The position numbers and the translations under genes were made by a program. From RH-AL1 sp965277355 (GTDB lineage Bacteria > Pseudomonadota > Alphaproteobacteria > Rhizobiales > Beijerinckiaceae): a stretch of DNA of 64,000 nt. The notes beneath the pieces were generated by a model, which was given only the letters and a program-made list of their open reading frames with translations, was not told where the DNA came from and did not search any database. The DNA lies in assembly GCA_965277355.1 (NCBI GenBank), contig CBDICN010000002.1, positions 372,001 to 436,000 of the forward strand, given 5' to 3'. Of this stretch, positions 26,363-35,731 are shown in pieces (position 1 is the first letter of the stretch; every line of letters starts with the position of its first letter).

Positions 26363-27373
26363 ATGGCGCCTGTCCTCATCACCGGAGCCGCCGGTTTCAT
26401 CGGGAATGCGCTGGCCCGCAGGATGCTAGAAGACGGGACCTCCGTCGTTGGGCTCGACACCCTCGACGACTATTACGATCCGGCTCTGAAACGCGCACGT
26501 CTCGAGCGGCTCGACAAGCAAGACGGCTTCCGTTTCGTGCGCCTCGATCTCGCCGACCAGGCCGGTCTTGAAGCGCTGTTCGCGAAACACCGGTTCGAGA
26601 TCGTCATCAATATGGCGGCGCAGGCCGGCGTGCGGTACTCTTTGCAGAACCCGCGCGCCTACCTGCACAGCAACCTCGACGGCTTCCTCAACCTCCTGGA
26701 AGCGTGCCGCCACCACCGCGTTCGGCACCTGCTCTACGCCTCATCGAGCTCGGTCTACGGCGCGGTGACCCGCATGCCGTTCTCGGTTCACCAGAACGTC
26801 GACCACCCCTTGAGCTTCTACGCCGCGACGAAGAAGTCGAACGAGCTGATGGCGCATAGCTACAGCCATCTCTACAGGCTGCCGACCACCGGTCTGCGCT
26901 TCTTCACGGTCTATGGCCCGTGGGGACGACCGGACATGGCGGTCTTCCTGTTCACCCGAACGATGCTCGAGGGCAAGCCGATCGAGGTCTTCAATCACGG
27001 CGAGATGCGCCGCGATTTCACCTATATCGACGACATCGTCGAGGCGGTGGCCCGGCTTGCCTTGCGCCTTCCAGAGCCGGACCCCGAATGGGATGGCGCG
27101 GCGCCCGACCCCTCGAGCAGTTCCGCGCCCTACCGCCTCTACAACATCGGCAACAATTGCCCGGTCCCGCTCGATCGCGTCATTACGCTGATAGAGCAAA
27201 ACCTGGGACTCGTCGCGGCCAAGACGTTCCTGCCTCTCCAGTCCGGCGACGTCGTGGCGACCTACGCCGATATCGATGACCTCGCGCGCGATATCGGGTT
27301 CCGGCCGACCACGACGATCGAGGAGGGCATCGCGCGCTTCGTCGCCTGGTACCGGGACTTCTACGGCGTGTGA
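26363..27373 (+). CDS. UDP-glucuronate 4-epimerase-type SDR
   Basis: A 336-residue extended SDR beginning with the NAD motif LITGAAGFIGNALARR. SSSSVYG and YAATKKSNE provide the catalytic Ser/Tyr/Lys, and LRFFTVYGPWGRPDMA is typical of UDP-glucuronate 4-epimerases, which supply UDP-galacturonate for surface polysaccharide. ATG 26363 is preferred; AGGAGG lies about 15 bases upstream, too close to the alternative GTG at 26348. No glycosyltransferase is adjacent, so the pathway is inferred from family only. Confidence 0.85.
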   Translation: MAPVLITGAAGFIGNALARRMLEDGTSVVGLDTLDDYYDPALKRARLERLDKQDGFRFVRLDLADQAGLEALFAKHRFEIVINMAAQAGVRYSLQNPRAYLHSNLDGFLNLLEACRHHRVRHLLYASSSSVYGAVTRMPFSVHQNVDHPLSFYAATKKSNELMAHSYSHLYRLPTTGLRFFTVYGPWGRPDMAVFLFTRTMLEGKPIEVFNHGEMRRDFTYIDDIVEAVARLALRLPEPDPEWDGAAPDPSSSSAPYRLYNIGNNCPVPLDRVITLIEQNLGLVAAKTFLPLQSGDVVATYADIDDLARDIGFRPTTTIEEGIARFVAWYRDFYGV

Positions 27374-27401
27374 TCGCCGACTTGGCAGCGTAACGCCGGT
27401 A

Positions 27402-29156
27402 TCAAACCAACTTGTGGGCCATGCGAATGGTACCCCAGTGGCTGCCGAGAATGTAGAGCGGCGCGTCGAACTCCATGCGCGTTTCGATGCAGTCTCCCAT
27501 GTCGCGGGCATAGCTTTGCACCAGAACCGCCTTGAGGTTGCGTGAGGCCGCCATCCCGACGCGGTCATCGAAGATGCGATGCATGCGGGAATGGCGCAGG
27601 TTCCAGCCGCGATCGTCGCGGCGCGGCTTGGAGTTCACCAGGTTGTGCAGGGGATTGAAGCCGTTGCGGTCCTGGAAGATGCAAAACTCGGCTCTCGGCT
27701 CGACGTGCAGGGCCTCTTCGACGAACGAGCGCGCGATCATCTCGAGCGGCAAGACGGCGGCGTTGCGATACTGGGCCGGCTCCGCGTCCCCGACGCGCAC
27801 ATAGTTCGTGTCGAAAAGATCGGCCTTGCTGAGCCGCCCCTCCTTGATGGCGGTCTCCAGCAGGGCTGCGGCCTTAGCGGCCACGTTTTGCACCTGATCG
27901 ATGAAGGGCTGGTAGCGGACCCGGAGGCGGCGCACCTCGTGATCGATCCGACCGCTGACCGCGGCGGGCGGATTGACGAGGACGGCCTCGAACCCGGCAA
28001 AGGTCGGCGTCAGGAGCCGAATCTCGAATTGGCCGAGCGTCTCGACATCGATCGAGACGATGTCGCCGAGCCGCCGGCCATCCGATTTCATCTCGATCTG
28101 AAATCCGGAGGACGATAGTTCGATGAGCCGGACGCTCTGCGCCAACCCTTGATGCATGGTGGTGCCGCGCAGCACCGTTGGCCAGCGCTCGGCCGCCTTG
28201 TCGAGCGGTCCATCGGCCTGGCGCAGCACCACCGTCGCCCGATCGACTAGCCGCACGAAGCCGCTACGCGCGTCGTCGACGGCACGTTCGGCCGCGCCCG
28301 TCATCTGCTTGACCAGTCCGCCGAGGGTCTGCATGCGGCCGGCGTTGGTCTGAACCGTCTGCGCCAGCGTCGCGACCTCCTCGGAGCCGAGCCCGATCTC
28401 CCGCGTCTGCTCGCCTTGCGAGATGACGGCCTCGCGCACCACGCTGAAGATCCCTTCGAGAGCATCGATCGACTGGTCGATGTCGCAAACCTCGCGGTTG
28501 TGGACGAGGGCGCGCTCGCGGATGCGCTTGACGGAGGCCGCGATCTCGTCGGTCGCCTTCTCGGTCTGCTGCGAGAGGGTCTTCACCTCGCCCGCAACGA
28601 CGCGGAAGCCGGCGCCGGCGGCCCCGGCGCGCGCGGCCTCGATGGTGGCGTTCAGCGCCAGCAGGTTCGTCTGCGCGGCGATCGCCGCGATCATCCGCAC
28701 TACCCGCTCGATCTCCCCGATGGAGGACGTGAGATCCCCGACGCTCGCCAGCGCCGAGCGCGAGCGCGCATGGGCGCGCTCGACGGCCTCGGCCGCGGAC
28801 ACCAGCCGCTCCTCGATCACGTCGCTGTGGCTTTGCAGCGTGCAGACGGAGGCCGCGAAATGGTCGGCCCGCACTCGGGTTGCTTCCGCCGTCTCGTCGA
28901 AGTTGGAGGAACAGGCCGCCACCTCGTCGAAGATCGTGAAGGTTTCGCGCAGGATGGCGCCGAGCGCGAGATTGGTCTCGGTTGCCTCGCCTATGCCTTG
29001 GAGGAGGTCGATCTCGGCGGAGCGCCGCGTTTCGCTGGTATCAAGAGTCGCAGGGTCGGTGGCCGAGGCAGCAGCGAGGGCGTCGACAATGCTCGGCTGA
29101 ATGACCGCTAGAGCCTTGCCGGTGGGTCGCCACGAGAACATAAAGGATTTTTTCAC
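27402..29156 (-). CDS. Soluble methyl-accepting chemotaxis protein with C-terminal sensor
   Basis: A 584-residue chemoreceptor with no transmembrane segment. The signalling hairpin is in the N-terminal half, with tip sequence IAAQTNLLALNATIEAARAG (about 160-180) and EVKTLSQQTEKATDEIAASV. A PilZ-like segment (VRLIELSSSGFQIEM) follows at about 350-400. The C-terminal 170 residues resemble the cytosolic sensor found on many receptors, with LFDTNYVRV, FQDRNGFNPLHN, RIFDDRVGMAASRN and GSHWGTIRM. It starts with GTG (ATG 29141 also possible). It is the last gene of the Zur-headed block, 29 bases after fdhD. It could signal to the CheA at 5926. Confidence 0.87.
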   Translation of the reverse strand: MKKSFMFSWRPTGKALAVIQPSIVDALAAASATDPATLDTSETRRSAEIDLLQGIGEATETNLALGAILRETFTIFDEVAACSSNFDETAEATRVRADHFAASVCTLQSHSDVIEERLVSAAEAVERAHARSRSALASVGDLTSSIGEIERVVRMIAAIAAQTNLLALNATIEAARAGAAGAGFRVVAGEVKTLSQQTEKATDEIAASVKRIRERALVHNREVCDIDQSIDALEGIFSVVREAVISQGEQTREIGLGSEEVATLAQTVQTNAGRMQTLGGLVKQMTGAAERAVDDARSGFVRLVDRATVVLRQADGPLDKAAERWPTVLRGTTMHQGLAQSVRLIELSSSGFQIEMKSDGRRLGDIVSIDVETLGQFEIRLLTPTFAGFEAVLVNPPAAVSGRIDHEVRRLRVRYQPFIDQVQNVAAKAAALLETAIKEGRLSKADLFDTNYVRVGDAEPAQYRNAAVLPLEMIARSFVEEALHVEPRAEFCIFQDRNGFNPLHNLVNSKPRRDDRGWNLRHSRMHRIFDDRVGMAASRNLKAVLVQSYARDMGDCIETRMEFDAPLYILGSHWGTIRMAHKLV

Positions 29157-29185
29157 CCTGGTCTCGCGACCCTAGCCACGTTCGG

Positions 29186-30040
29186 TTAACCCAACGTGAA
29201 ACGCTCGACGCCGTTGAAGATTGTCAAGGTGTCGCGCCGCGCGATTGCAACGAGCGAGAGATCGAGGGCTCGCGCGCGCTCGATCGCGAGTGACGTCGGA
29301 GCCGAGATCGCAACCAGCACCGACGCGCCGAAGGTCGCCGCCTTCTCTACCATCTCGAAAGAGCAGCGACTGGTGATCAGGATGAACCCAGACGCCGGCT
29401 CGACGCCCGACCTGACGAGCGCACCGATCAGCTTGTCGAGCGCATTGTGGCGTCCGACGTCCTCGCGCACGTGGAGGATGGCACCGGTCGCGTCCGCCCA
29501 TGCGGCGGCGTGCACGGCTCGCGTCCTGGCGTTCAGCACCTGGCTTTCGTCCAGCGCCGCCAGCGCCCGCGCGATCGGCGCGACCGTCATCTGACGCGGC
29601 TCCGCGACGGCACGCCTGGCGCGGCGCAGCGCCTCGAGATCGTCGATGCCGCAGACACCGCAGCCGGTGCGGCCGGTCATCGCGCGCTGGCGGGCGAGAT
29701 GCTTGTGCAGCTTGTTGCCGACGAGGCCGATGCGCAGCGTCAACCCATCTTCGGCCTCGCCGGCGACCACCTCGCGGATGTCGTCAGCCGTCTCGATCAT
29801 GCCCTCCGTGAGGCTGAAGCCATAAGCGAAGTCGACGAGGTCGGACGGCGAGAGCATCATCACCGCGAACGGCACGTCGGCGAGGCTCACCTGCACCGGC
29901 ACCTCGACGGCGATCTCGCGCTCCTCGTCCCGCACCAGCGTGCCGTCGAGCGCGACGATGCGCGACGGCGTAAGCGCGACCGCCTCGCGAGGGACATGAC
30001 CTACTTGCTCGTCCATCGTCTCTCGCCCTGATCGCCTCAT
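29186..30040 (-). CDS. fdhD: Formate dehydrogenase accessory sulfurtransferase FdhD
   Basis: A 284-residue FdhD, which passes sulfur from a cysteine desulfurase to the molybdenum or tungsten cofactor of formate dehydrogenase. The persulfide-carrying CxxC is visible in GCGVCGID. VHAAAWAD, VREDVGRHNALDKLIG and LITSRCSFEMVEKAA are further family blocks. ATG 30040 has AAGG upstream; ATG 30016 is an alternative. It starts 18 bases after the second zinc permease gene, so it is probably read from the zinc operon. No formate dehydrogenase structural gene is in the window. Confidence 0.93.
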   Translation of the reverse strand: MRRSGRETMDEQVGHVPREAVALTPSRIVALDGTLVRDEEREIAVEVPVQVSLADVPFAVMMLSPSDLVDFAYGFSLTEGMIETADDIREVVAGEAEDGLTLRIGLVGNKLHKHLARQRAMTGRTGCGVCGIDDLEALRRARRAVAEPRQMTVAPIARALAALDESQVLNARTRAVHAAAWADATGAILHVREDVGRHNALDKLIGALVRSGVEPASGFILITSRCSFEMVEKAATFGASVLVAISAPTSLAIERARALDLSLVAIARRDTLTIFNGVERFTLG

Positions 30041-30058
30041 GGCGCCTTGCCCAGACTA

Positions 30059-30922
30059 TTACGTCGAGGAGAGCGTTGTCCTGACACTCGCTGGATTGGA
30101 CGAGCGCTGCGCCTCGTCCAACATCGCCGCGGTACGCGCCACGCCGGCGACATGGCCACGGTATCGGGTCCAGCCACGACCGAGTCCGTAGCACACGGCC
30201 GCCAGCGTGCCGACGAAAAACCCGACCGGCCAATCCGAGATGAACGACGCCGCGATCGCGAGCCAGGCGACGACGATGGCAACGACGGCGGACAGGGCCA
30301 TCGCGCGTAGTGGCCGATCGGTCAGGGCGCGAGCCAGCGAGGCCGGCCCGACCATGAGACTGAACACGAGGAGCGCGCCCACGACCGGGAGGGCCATCGC
30401 GGTCGCCAGGGCAAGGATCGCCAGGAAGGCGAGCTCGACGCTTCGACGCGAGACGCCCCTGGCCTCGCCGAGTGCCGGCGACACCGAACTGATCAGGAGC
30501 GGGCGGAACAGCGCCATCGTGAGCGCGACGGCCACCATCCCGAGGGCCGCGATCGGCAGGAGATCGCCGCGGCCGACGCCGAGCACCTCGCCGAAAAGAA
30601 GGGCGTAGACCTGCTGCGAGTACGCCTGCGACATGCTGAGGAACAGGTCGCCCAGCCCCAGCAGCATGACGAGCGAGAGCGCCGTCGCGACCTCGTGGCG
30701 CCCCTTGCGCCCGAGAAGGCTGATCCCGGCGACGCCGAGCAGCGCGAAGAGGACGAGCCCGAAGAGCTGGTCGACACCGAGTAGGTTCGCCAAGGCCGCT
30801 CCCGGAAACGTGCCGAGCGGCAGCGCATGGGCGGCGAACGACGAGCCCCGGACGACCACGAAAAAGCCGACGCAGCCGGCGACCGCGGCGACGATCGTCG
30901 CCACGATCCAGGTGTTGATCAT
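30059..30922 (-). CDS. Zinc/metal ABC transporter permease (second)
   Basis: A 287-residue ABC-3 family membrane protein with seven to nine hydrophobic helices and the typical N-terminal VVVRGSSFAAHALPLGTFPG. It is one of two permeases in the operon, starting 16 bases after the first. Two different permease genes suggest a heterodimeric channel rather than the usual ZnuB homodimer. The C-terminal 40 residues are hydrophilic and Ser/Arg-rich. Related permeases also move manganese or iron. Confidence 0.88.
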   Translation of the reverse strand: MINTWIVATIVAAVAGCVGFFVVVRGSSFAAHALPLGTFPGAALANLLGVDQLFGLVLFALLGVAGISLLGRKGRHEVATALSLVMLLGLGDLFLSMSQAYSQQVYALLFGEVLGVGRGDLLPIAALGMVAVALTMALFRPLLISSVSPALGEARGVSRRSVELAFLAILALATAMALPVVGALLVFSLMVGPASLARALTDRPLRAMALSAVVAIVVAWLAIAASFISDWPVGFFVGTLAAVCYGLGRGWTRYRGHVAGVARTAAMLDEAQRSSNPASVRTTLSST

Positions 30923-30938
30923 GAAGCTCGAGAACAGC

Positions 30939-31838
30939 TCAGGCTCCTTCGGCGTCGACGACCGCTGGGGCCGCCCGGGGGCGTCTCGGCTCGAGCCAAC
31001 CCGCCGCGAGATAGAACACGAAGATCAGCGATACCACGAAGAAGCTCACCGGCCAGCCGTGGCCGGGGGTCCAGTAGTAGCTATCGTAGGCGAGCAGGAT
31101 CCCGCCCCAGGTCTCGGCGAGCCCGATCATCGCGGCAAGCCCGATGGCCGCGCCCGGCCGCTTCGCCAGCCGCAAGGCCGTGGCGGACGGCCCGATCAGC
31201 AGTGCCGTCGAGAGGACGGCGCCGACGGTGATCGCGCAGAGTGCCACCGCCAGCGACAGGACGACGAGGTGGATAAGGCCGACGAGGCGCGCCGGCACGC
31301 CGCGGACGCGGGCGAGTTCCGGATCGAGCGAACTCAGGAGCAAGGGCCGGTAGAGCACGGCAACCGTCACCAGCGCCGCGGCGCCGGCGGCGAGGCCGAG
31401 CGGCACGATCGACGGATCGATGGCAAACATCGAGCCGAACATGATGGCGACCGCGGCGCCAGTGGTGCTTTTCGATGTCACGGAGAGATAGAGGAGCAGC
31501 GCGGAGAGCCCGAGCCCTGCCCCGAGCACCACGCCGGTGACGAGATCGCGTTCGCCCGGGCGGCGGACGCTCACCGCCTCCATCCCCGCCGTCGCGACCA
31601 TCGCCATCCCGAGGAAGCCGAGCAGCGGATTGATGCCAAGAAGGAACGAGGCCGCGCCGCCGGCGCTGCTGACGTCGCCGAGCGCGTGACCGGCGAAGGA
31701 CTGCCCGCGTATCACCGTGAAGACGCCGACGACGGCCGAGACGATCGCTGCGCCACCGCCGATGATCACAGCGGTGCGGACCGGTTCGCTCGCGAAGAAG
31801 CCGGGTCCGACGATGGCGTCGAAGAGGGCGTTCGTCAT
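30939..31838 (-). CDS. Zinc/metal ABC transporter permease (first)
   Basis: A 299-residue ABC-3 family permease with about eight transmembrane segments, including FTVIRGQSFAGHALGDVSSA and the GPSATALRLAKRPG cytoplasmic loop that contacts the ATPase. Its ATG overlaps the ATPase stop by four bases. It pairs with the permease at 30059. The C-terminal tail is Arg/Pro/Ala-rich. Confidence 0.89.
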   Translation of the reverse strand: MTNALFDAIVGPGFFASEPVRTAVIIGGGAAIVSAVVGVFTVIRGQSFAGHALGDVSSAGGAASFLLGINPLLGFLGMAMVATAGMEAVSVRRPGERDLVTGVVLGAGLGLSALLLYLSVTSKSTTGAAVAIMFGSMFAIDPSIVPLGLAAGAAALVTVAVLYRPLLLSSLDPELARVRGVPARLVGLIHLVVLSLAVALCAITVGAVLSTALLIGPSATALRLAKRPGAAIGLAAMIGLAETWGGILLAYDSYYWTPGHGWPVSFFVVSLIFVFYLAAGWLEPRRPRAAPAVVDAEGA

Positions 31839-32650
31839 CGCACGAGCGTCACGTCGAGCGCCTCCGGCGGCGCGCCGGCGTGGATGGCGCGATGCTCCGC
31901 GGCCGTCATCACCAGGACCCGGCCGTGCACGCGGATGACGTCGATCGGGAAGCCGTACAAGTCGCTGAGGACCGTCCCGCGCACCACCTCGTCGGTCCGG
32001 CCGCTCGCGGCGCGCCCGTTGGCGAGGTAGACGATGCGGTCCATCGCCGCGAGCAGCGGGTTCATGTCGTGCGCGGAGAGCAGAACGGTGATCTCGTGTT
32101 CCGACGACAAACGCCGAAGCAGCACAACGATCTCGGCGACGCTGCGGATGTCGAGATTGGCGAGCGGCTCGTCCAGCAGGAGCAGGCGCGGCCGACGCAC
32201 TAGCGCATGCGCGATGAGAATCCTTTGTTGCTGGCCGCCCGAGAGATTTCCGACACGCCGGTCGGCGAACGCGCCCGCGTCGACAGCTTCGATCATCGCA
32301 TCGACGCTGCGATCGCGCGAGCGTGTCCGCAGCGGCAGCCCCAGAACATGGCCATCCAGACCGAGTGCGACCAGATCGCGGGCCCTGAGCGGCACGCTGG
32401 GATCGAGGCTGATCTTCTGCGGGACGTAGCCAACCGATCGCCCGCGTTCGCCGCCGTCGATGGAGATGCGTCCGGTGTTCGGCTTGAGGAGGCCGAGGAT
32501 CGTGCGCAGAAGCGTCGTCTTGCCCGAGCCGTTGGCGCCGATCAGGCCGCAGAATTCACCGCGGTGCAGTCGAAAGCTGACGTCGTCGAGCACCCTGTGG
32601 CCGGGGAAGGAGACGCCGACATGCTCGACGGCAAGGACTTCGTCCATCAA
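31835..32650 (-). CDS. Zinc/metal ABC transporter ATP-binding protein
   Basis: A 271-residue ABC ATPase. Walker A is GANGSGKTT, the Q-loop is VGYVPQK, the signature is NLSGGQQQR, Walker B is LLLLDEPLANLD and the H-loop His is in LSAHDMN. The C-terminal 50 residues form a small extension beyond the core (VHGRVLVMTAAEHRAIHAGA). It lies one base after the binding-protein gene and overlaps the first permease. Confidence 0.93.
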   Translation of the reverse strand: MMDEVLAVEHVGVSFPGHRVLDDVSFRLHRGEFCGLIGANGSGKTTLLRTILGLLKPNTGRISIDGGERGRSVGYVPQKISLDPSVPLRARDLVALGLDGHVLGLPLRTRSRDRSVDAMIEAVDAGAFADRRVGNLSGGQQQRILIAHALVRRPRLLLLDEPLANLDIRSVAEIVVLLRRLSSEHEITVLLSAHDMNPLLAAMDRIVYLANGRAASGRTDEVVRGTVLSDLYGFPIDVIRVHGRVLVMTAAEHRAIHAGAPPEALDVTLVR

Positions 32651-32651
32651 C

Positions 32652-33578
32652 CTACTTCTTCCGCAGCGTTTCCGTCGATGCCCTTCCTGTCACCGCTCTA
32701 CGGAGCGCGTCGACCTCAGCCAACATCCAGCTCTGATAGGTGTAGCCGGGCGTCGGCATGGTTTCGTAGACACCGACGATGGGCACGTCTTTCTTCTTGG
32801 CAAGGGCGACGTACTTTTGGGTCAACGCGCTCGTGACCTGCTGGTTGTAGGCGAATACCTTGACCTTGCGGTTCGTGAACAGAGCGGTCTGCGCCGAGAC
32901 GTCCTGCGGCGAGGGGTCGGTGCCGTTCATGATGGCGGCCTGAAGCGAGAAGGGCGTCTCGATGTCGAAGCCCATCGCCTCCAGCATGTAGTCGGCCACC
33001 GGCTCGGTCACCGCGATGGGCGTCTTCGGATGCTCGGACTTGAAGGCGGCGATGGCATCGGTCCAGGGCTTCAGCGACGCGTCGAATGTCCTGAGATTGG
33101 CCTCGAAGTCCTTCGCGTAATCGGGCTGCAACGCCGACATCTCGGCCGTGATCGCCTCGGCGACCTTCGGCATCGTCTTGGGATCGTACCAGAGGTGCGG
33201 GTTGGGCGTGTCGCTGGGCAGGCCCAACAGCTGCTGCACATCGATGACCTTGCGCTGCGCGCTGGGCGAGGCGGACATGATCTTGTCGACCCAGGCATCG
33301 TAGCCGAGGCCGTTCTTCACGATGAGCCGCGCCGAGGCGATCGAGGCGGCGATCCTCGGGCTGGCCTCGAACGAATGCGGATCCGTGTTGGGATCGCTGA
33401 CGATCGTCGTCACTTCGACGTAGCGGCCGCCGATCTGCGCGACGACGTCGGCGTACTCGTTCTCGACGCCGATTGCCTTGATGGCGGAAGCCGCCGATGC
33501 CACGGAGCCCGCGCCGAGCAAGGCCAAGCACAACGGCGCGGCGAACACCGCCGCGCCCGCGAACCTTGCTTGCCTCAC
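32652..33578 (-). CDS. Metal ABC transporter substrate-binding protein (cluster A-I)
   Basis: A 308-residue periplasmic binding protein with an N-terminal export signal ending near GSVASAAS. Expected metal ligands by position are His68 (DPHSFE), His128 (NPHLWYD), Glu192 (TEPVADY) and probably Glu272 (VYETMPTP). A ZnuA-type third His is missing, and there is no His-rich loop. His-His-Glu is the pattern of manganese binders such as PsaA, yet the Zur box upstream argues for zinc. The GTG at 33578 is preferred because GGGGAGG lies five bases ahead; a TTG at 33602 is possible. Confidence 0.88.
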   Translation of the reverse strand: MRQARFAGAAVFAAPLCLALLGAGSVASAASAIKAIGVENEYADVVAQIGGRYVEVTTIVSDPNTDPHSFEASPRIAASIASARLIVKNGLGYDAWVDKIMSASPSAQRKVIDVQQLLGLPSDTPNPHLWYDPKTMPKVAEAITAEMSALQPDYAKDFEANLRTFDASLKPWTDAIAAFKSEHPKTPIAVTEPVADYMLEAMGFDIETPFSLQAAIMNGTDPSPQDVSAQTALFTNRKVKVFAYNQQVTSALTQKYVALAKKKDVPIVGVYETMPTPGYTYQSWMLAEVDALRRAVTGRASTETLRKK

Positions 33579-33611
33579 CCGACCCTCCCCGAAGCGTCGC
33601 AACCCGCATAC

Positions 33612-33629
33612 CTTATGTTATAACATAAG
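33612..33629. promoter_or_regulatory. Zur box
   Basis: CTTATGTTATAACATAAG is a perfect 18-base palindrome, 34 bases upstream of the binding-protein start. Its 12-base core ATGTTATAACAT is identical to the core of the published Agrobacterium-group Zur consensus GATATGTTATAACATATC. It should repress the downstream block when zinc is sufficient. Confidence 0.85.
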
Positions 33630-33678
33630 AAACAGTCAACGGCCGGTCAAAGCGTGGGCTGTCCTGCGCCGGCGGCGT

Positions 33679-35574
33679 TCAGAAGGCGAACTTGATGCCG
33701 CCGTTACCGCTGAAGTCGTTGCCGCCGGGCCGATCGATCGTCGTCGTGGCGAAGGCGGTCACGGAGACCGTGGGCGTCACCGGGGCCGAGAAACCGGCGG
33801 CGACGCGCCCGTAGGGACGCCGCGAATCGCCGCTGGGCACAGCGAGGCTGTTGACGATGAGGGGCGCCGACGTCGCGCCGTATTGGATGATGCGCCCGTC
33901 GCCGGTCACGTCGCTTTCAACGGTGAAGTTGGCGAAGGCGTCGAGCGCGATACCCTGGTAGAAGGCGGGCGCACGGATCTGCGCGCCGCCGCTGGCGATG
34001 AGCGTATCCTCAGTCTGCGAGCCGACCCGCAACGTCAACACGGGGTCGCCGTGCTCGGTGAAGTCGTTGACGTGCGCGCGCCCGTACAGGAGCCCGGCGA
34101 TCGGGCCGACGCGGAGGCCACCGGCCTCGACGTCGAACAGCCGGCCGATCTTGCCGCCGACGACGAACGTGTTGCCGTTGGGATCCGAACCGACCGTGTC
34201 CACCACGCCGGCGCGCGTGTTGTGGTAGGTCTGGACGCCGCCCGTCGCGAGGCCCTGGACGAAGACGGTGGGCGTCGTCCAGGTACCGTAGACACCGAAT
34301 TGGTAGGAATCGGCCTGGGTCCTCGCCTGATTGTCGCTCAGCTTGAGATCGGGATTCGAATAGTTGAAAGCGGCGCCGAACAGGAACGCGTCGTTGAAGC
34401 GGTACTCGGCCGCGACCGTGCCGCCGATCGAGGTGAAGGTGTAGCCGGTTCCCGCCGACGAGCGGGTGCCGTCGCCGGCGCCGCCGTCCACCAGGAGCAC
34501 GACCGACAGCGGATTGACCGGCGGCGGCGCGACGGCCAGCGGCGCGCGTGCCGGCAGATCGGCGAGCTCGCGCAACGGGGCGCGCGCGGCGCCGCCGAAC
34601 AGGTCCATTCGGCCGAACAGCGTCTGTGCGAACGCTATTTCCGTGATGCGGCCAACATCGCCTTGCGCCGGGAAGGTTCCCGGCGCCTCAAGCCGGTTGA
34701 CCTCGTATTCGCCCAGCACCGCGAAACCGTGGGACGTCAGATGAATGCCGTCGACGTAATACAGGTATTGGTTCTGCAGCGCCGGGTTGCCGATGCAGGC
34801 GACAGAGCAGGCTCCGGTGTTCGTGAACCCGTAGACGCCCGGCCGGGCGATGATCTGGTTCTCGAGCAACGTGAGGTCGATGTACTCGGCCCGCGTGCCG
34901 CTTCTGGCAAGGCCGCCAAGGGCCGCCTCGACCTGCTGGTTGTAGATGTTGCTGAACACCGATCCCACGGCCACGGCTGAACTGGGGAAAGCCGCCGCCT
35001 CCGGCAGGCCGCTGACATCGCCGCCGCTGTAGACGATGGTGCGGGCGCCGGCCGAAACCAGCGCGTTGATGCCGGTGATCGCCGCCGTGGCGCTCACGGT
35101 CGCCGCCGCGGGGGCGCCGGCCGGCGAACCGCCGCCCTGATAGTAGACGCGGGCATCGTTGCCGCCGATATTGAGGAGCACCAAGTCGGACGGCGCGATC
35201 CGGCCTCCCGAGGCGACAAAGCCCTGCCATTCCTGCGTGAAGCCCGGCAGACCCGCGATCGTGTTGGCGGTGGTGGCTTCGGCGCCCCCGATCGCGTAAT
35301 TCTGCTGCGGAATGTTGAGCAGGCTGGAAATCGTGTCGACGTAGTTGGTGCCGCCGCTGAAGCGGCCGGTCGGGTAGATGGGCGCGAGCTGCGCGTAGGC
35401 CGCCGGCGCGAATTGCTTCAGGAGCGCGAGCGCGTTGCCGGTGTCGACGTAGCTGTCGCCGAAAGCCTGGATGCGCGTGAACGCCTGCTGCGCCTCGGCG
35501 GCGCCCCCGAACCAAGCGGCGGACCCGAGCAGCGACAAAGCCAAGGTTGAAGAGCGTGCGACGTGCCACCCCAT
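33679..35574 (-). CDS. GDSL-family autotransporter esterase/lipase
   Basis: A 631-residue outer-membrane enzyme. A signal peptide (about 1-28) is followed by an SGNH/GDSL passenger (about 32-300) with block I FGDSYVDTGN (nucleophile Ser41), block III IGGNDARVYY and block V DGIHLTSHG (catalytic Asp and His). A linker rich in Pro/Ala leads to a C-terminal autotransporter barrel (about 365-631) ending GGIKFAF. It resembles EstA-type esterases, which stay surface-anchored. Monocistronic; the substrate is unknown. Confidence 0.9.
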   Translation of the reverse strand: MGWHVARSSTLALSLLGSAAWFGGAAEAQQAFTRIQAFGDSYVDTGNALALLKQFAPAAYAQLAPIYPTGRFSGGTNYVDTISSLLNIPQQNYAIGGAEATTANTIAGLPGFTQEWQGFVASGGRIAPSDLVLLNIGGNDARVYYQGGGSPAGAPAAATVSATAAITGINALVSAGARTIVYSGGDVSGLPEAAAFPSSAVAVGSVFSNIYNQQVEAALGGLARSGTRAEYIDLTLLENQIIARPGVYGFTNTGACSVACIGNPALQNQYLYYVDGIHLTSHGFAVLGEYEVNRLEAPGTFPAQGDVGRITEIAFAQTLFGRMDLFGGAARAPLRELADLPARAPLAVAPPPVNPLSVVLLVDGGAGDGTRSSAGTGYTFTSIGGTVAAEYRFNDAFLFGAAFNYSNPDLKLSDNQARTQADSYQFGVYGTWTTPTVFVQGLATGGVQTYHNTRAGVVDTVGSDPNGNTFVVGGKIGRLFDVEAGGLRVGPIAGLLYGRAHVNDFTEHGDPVLTLRVGSQTEDTLIASGGAQIRAPAFYQGIALDAFANFTVESDVTGDGRIIQYGATSAPLIVNSLAVPSGDSRRPYGRVAAGFSAPVTPTVSVTAFATTTIDRPGGNDFSGNGGIKFAF

Positions 35575-35731
35575 TTACGTTCCCCCGAAGTCGTTCTTGC
35601 TTTCGGGGAAGCGTAGACGGGCAGATGGCCGAGTAAAGTGCGTGTGCCCAATTATGTATCAACGCGTCTTTTTTGTGACATCCGTCACTCGGCGGTGCTG
35701 TCCGGCGGTGTCGATCCCCCGTGAGCTGCGA

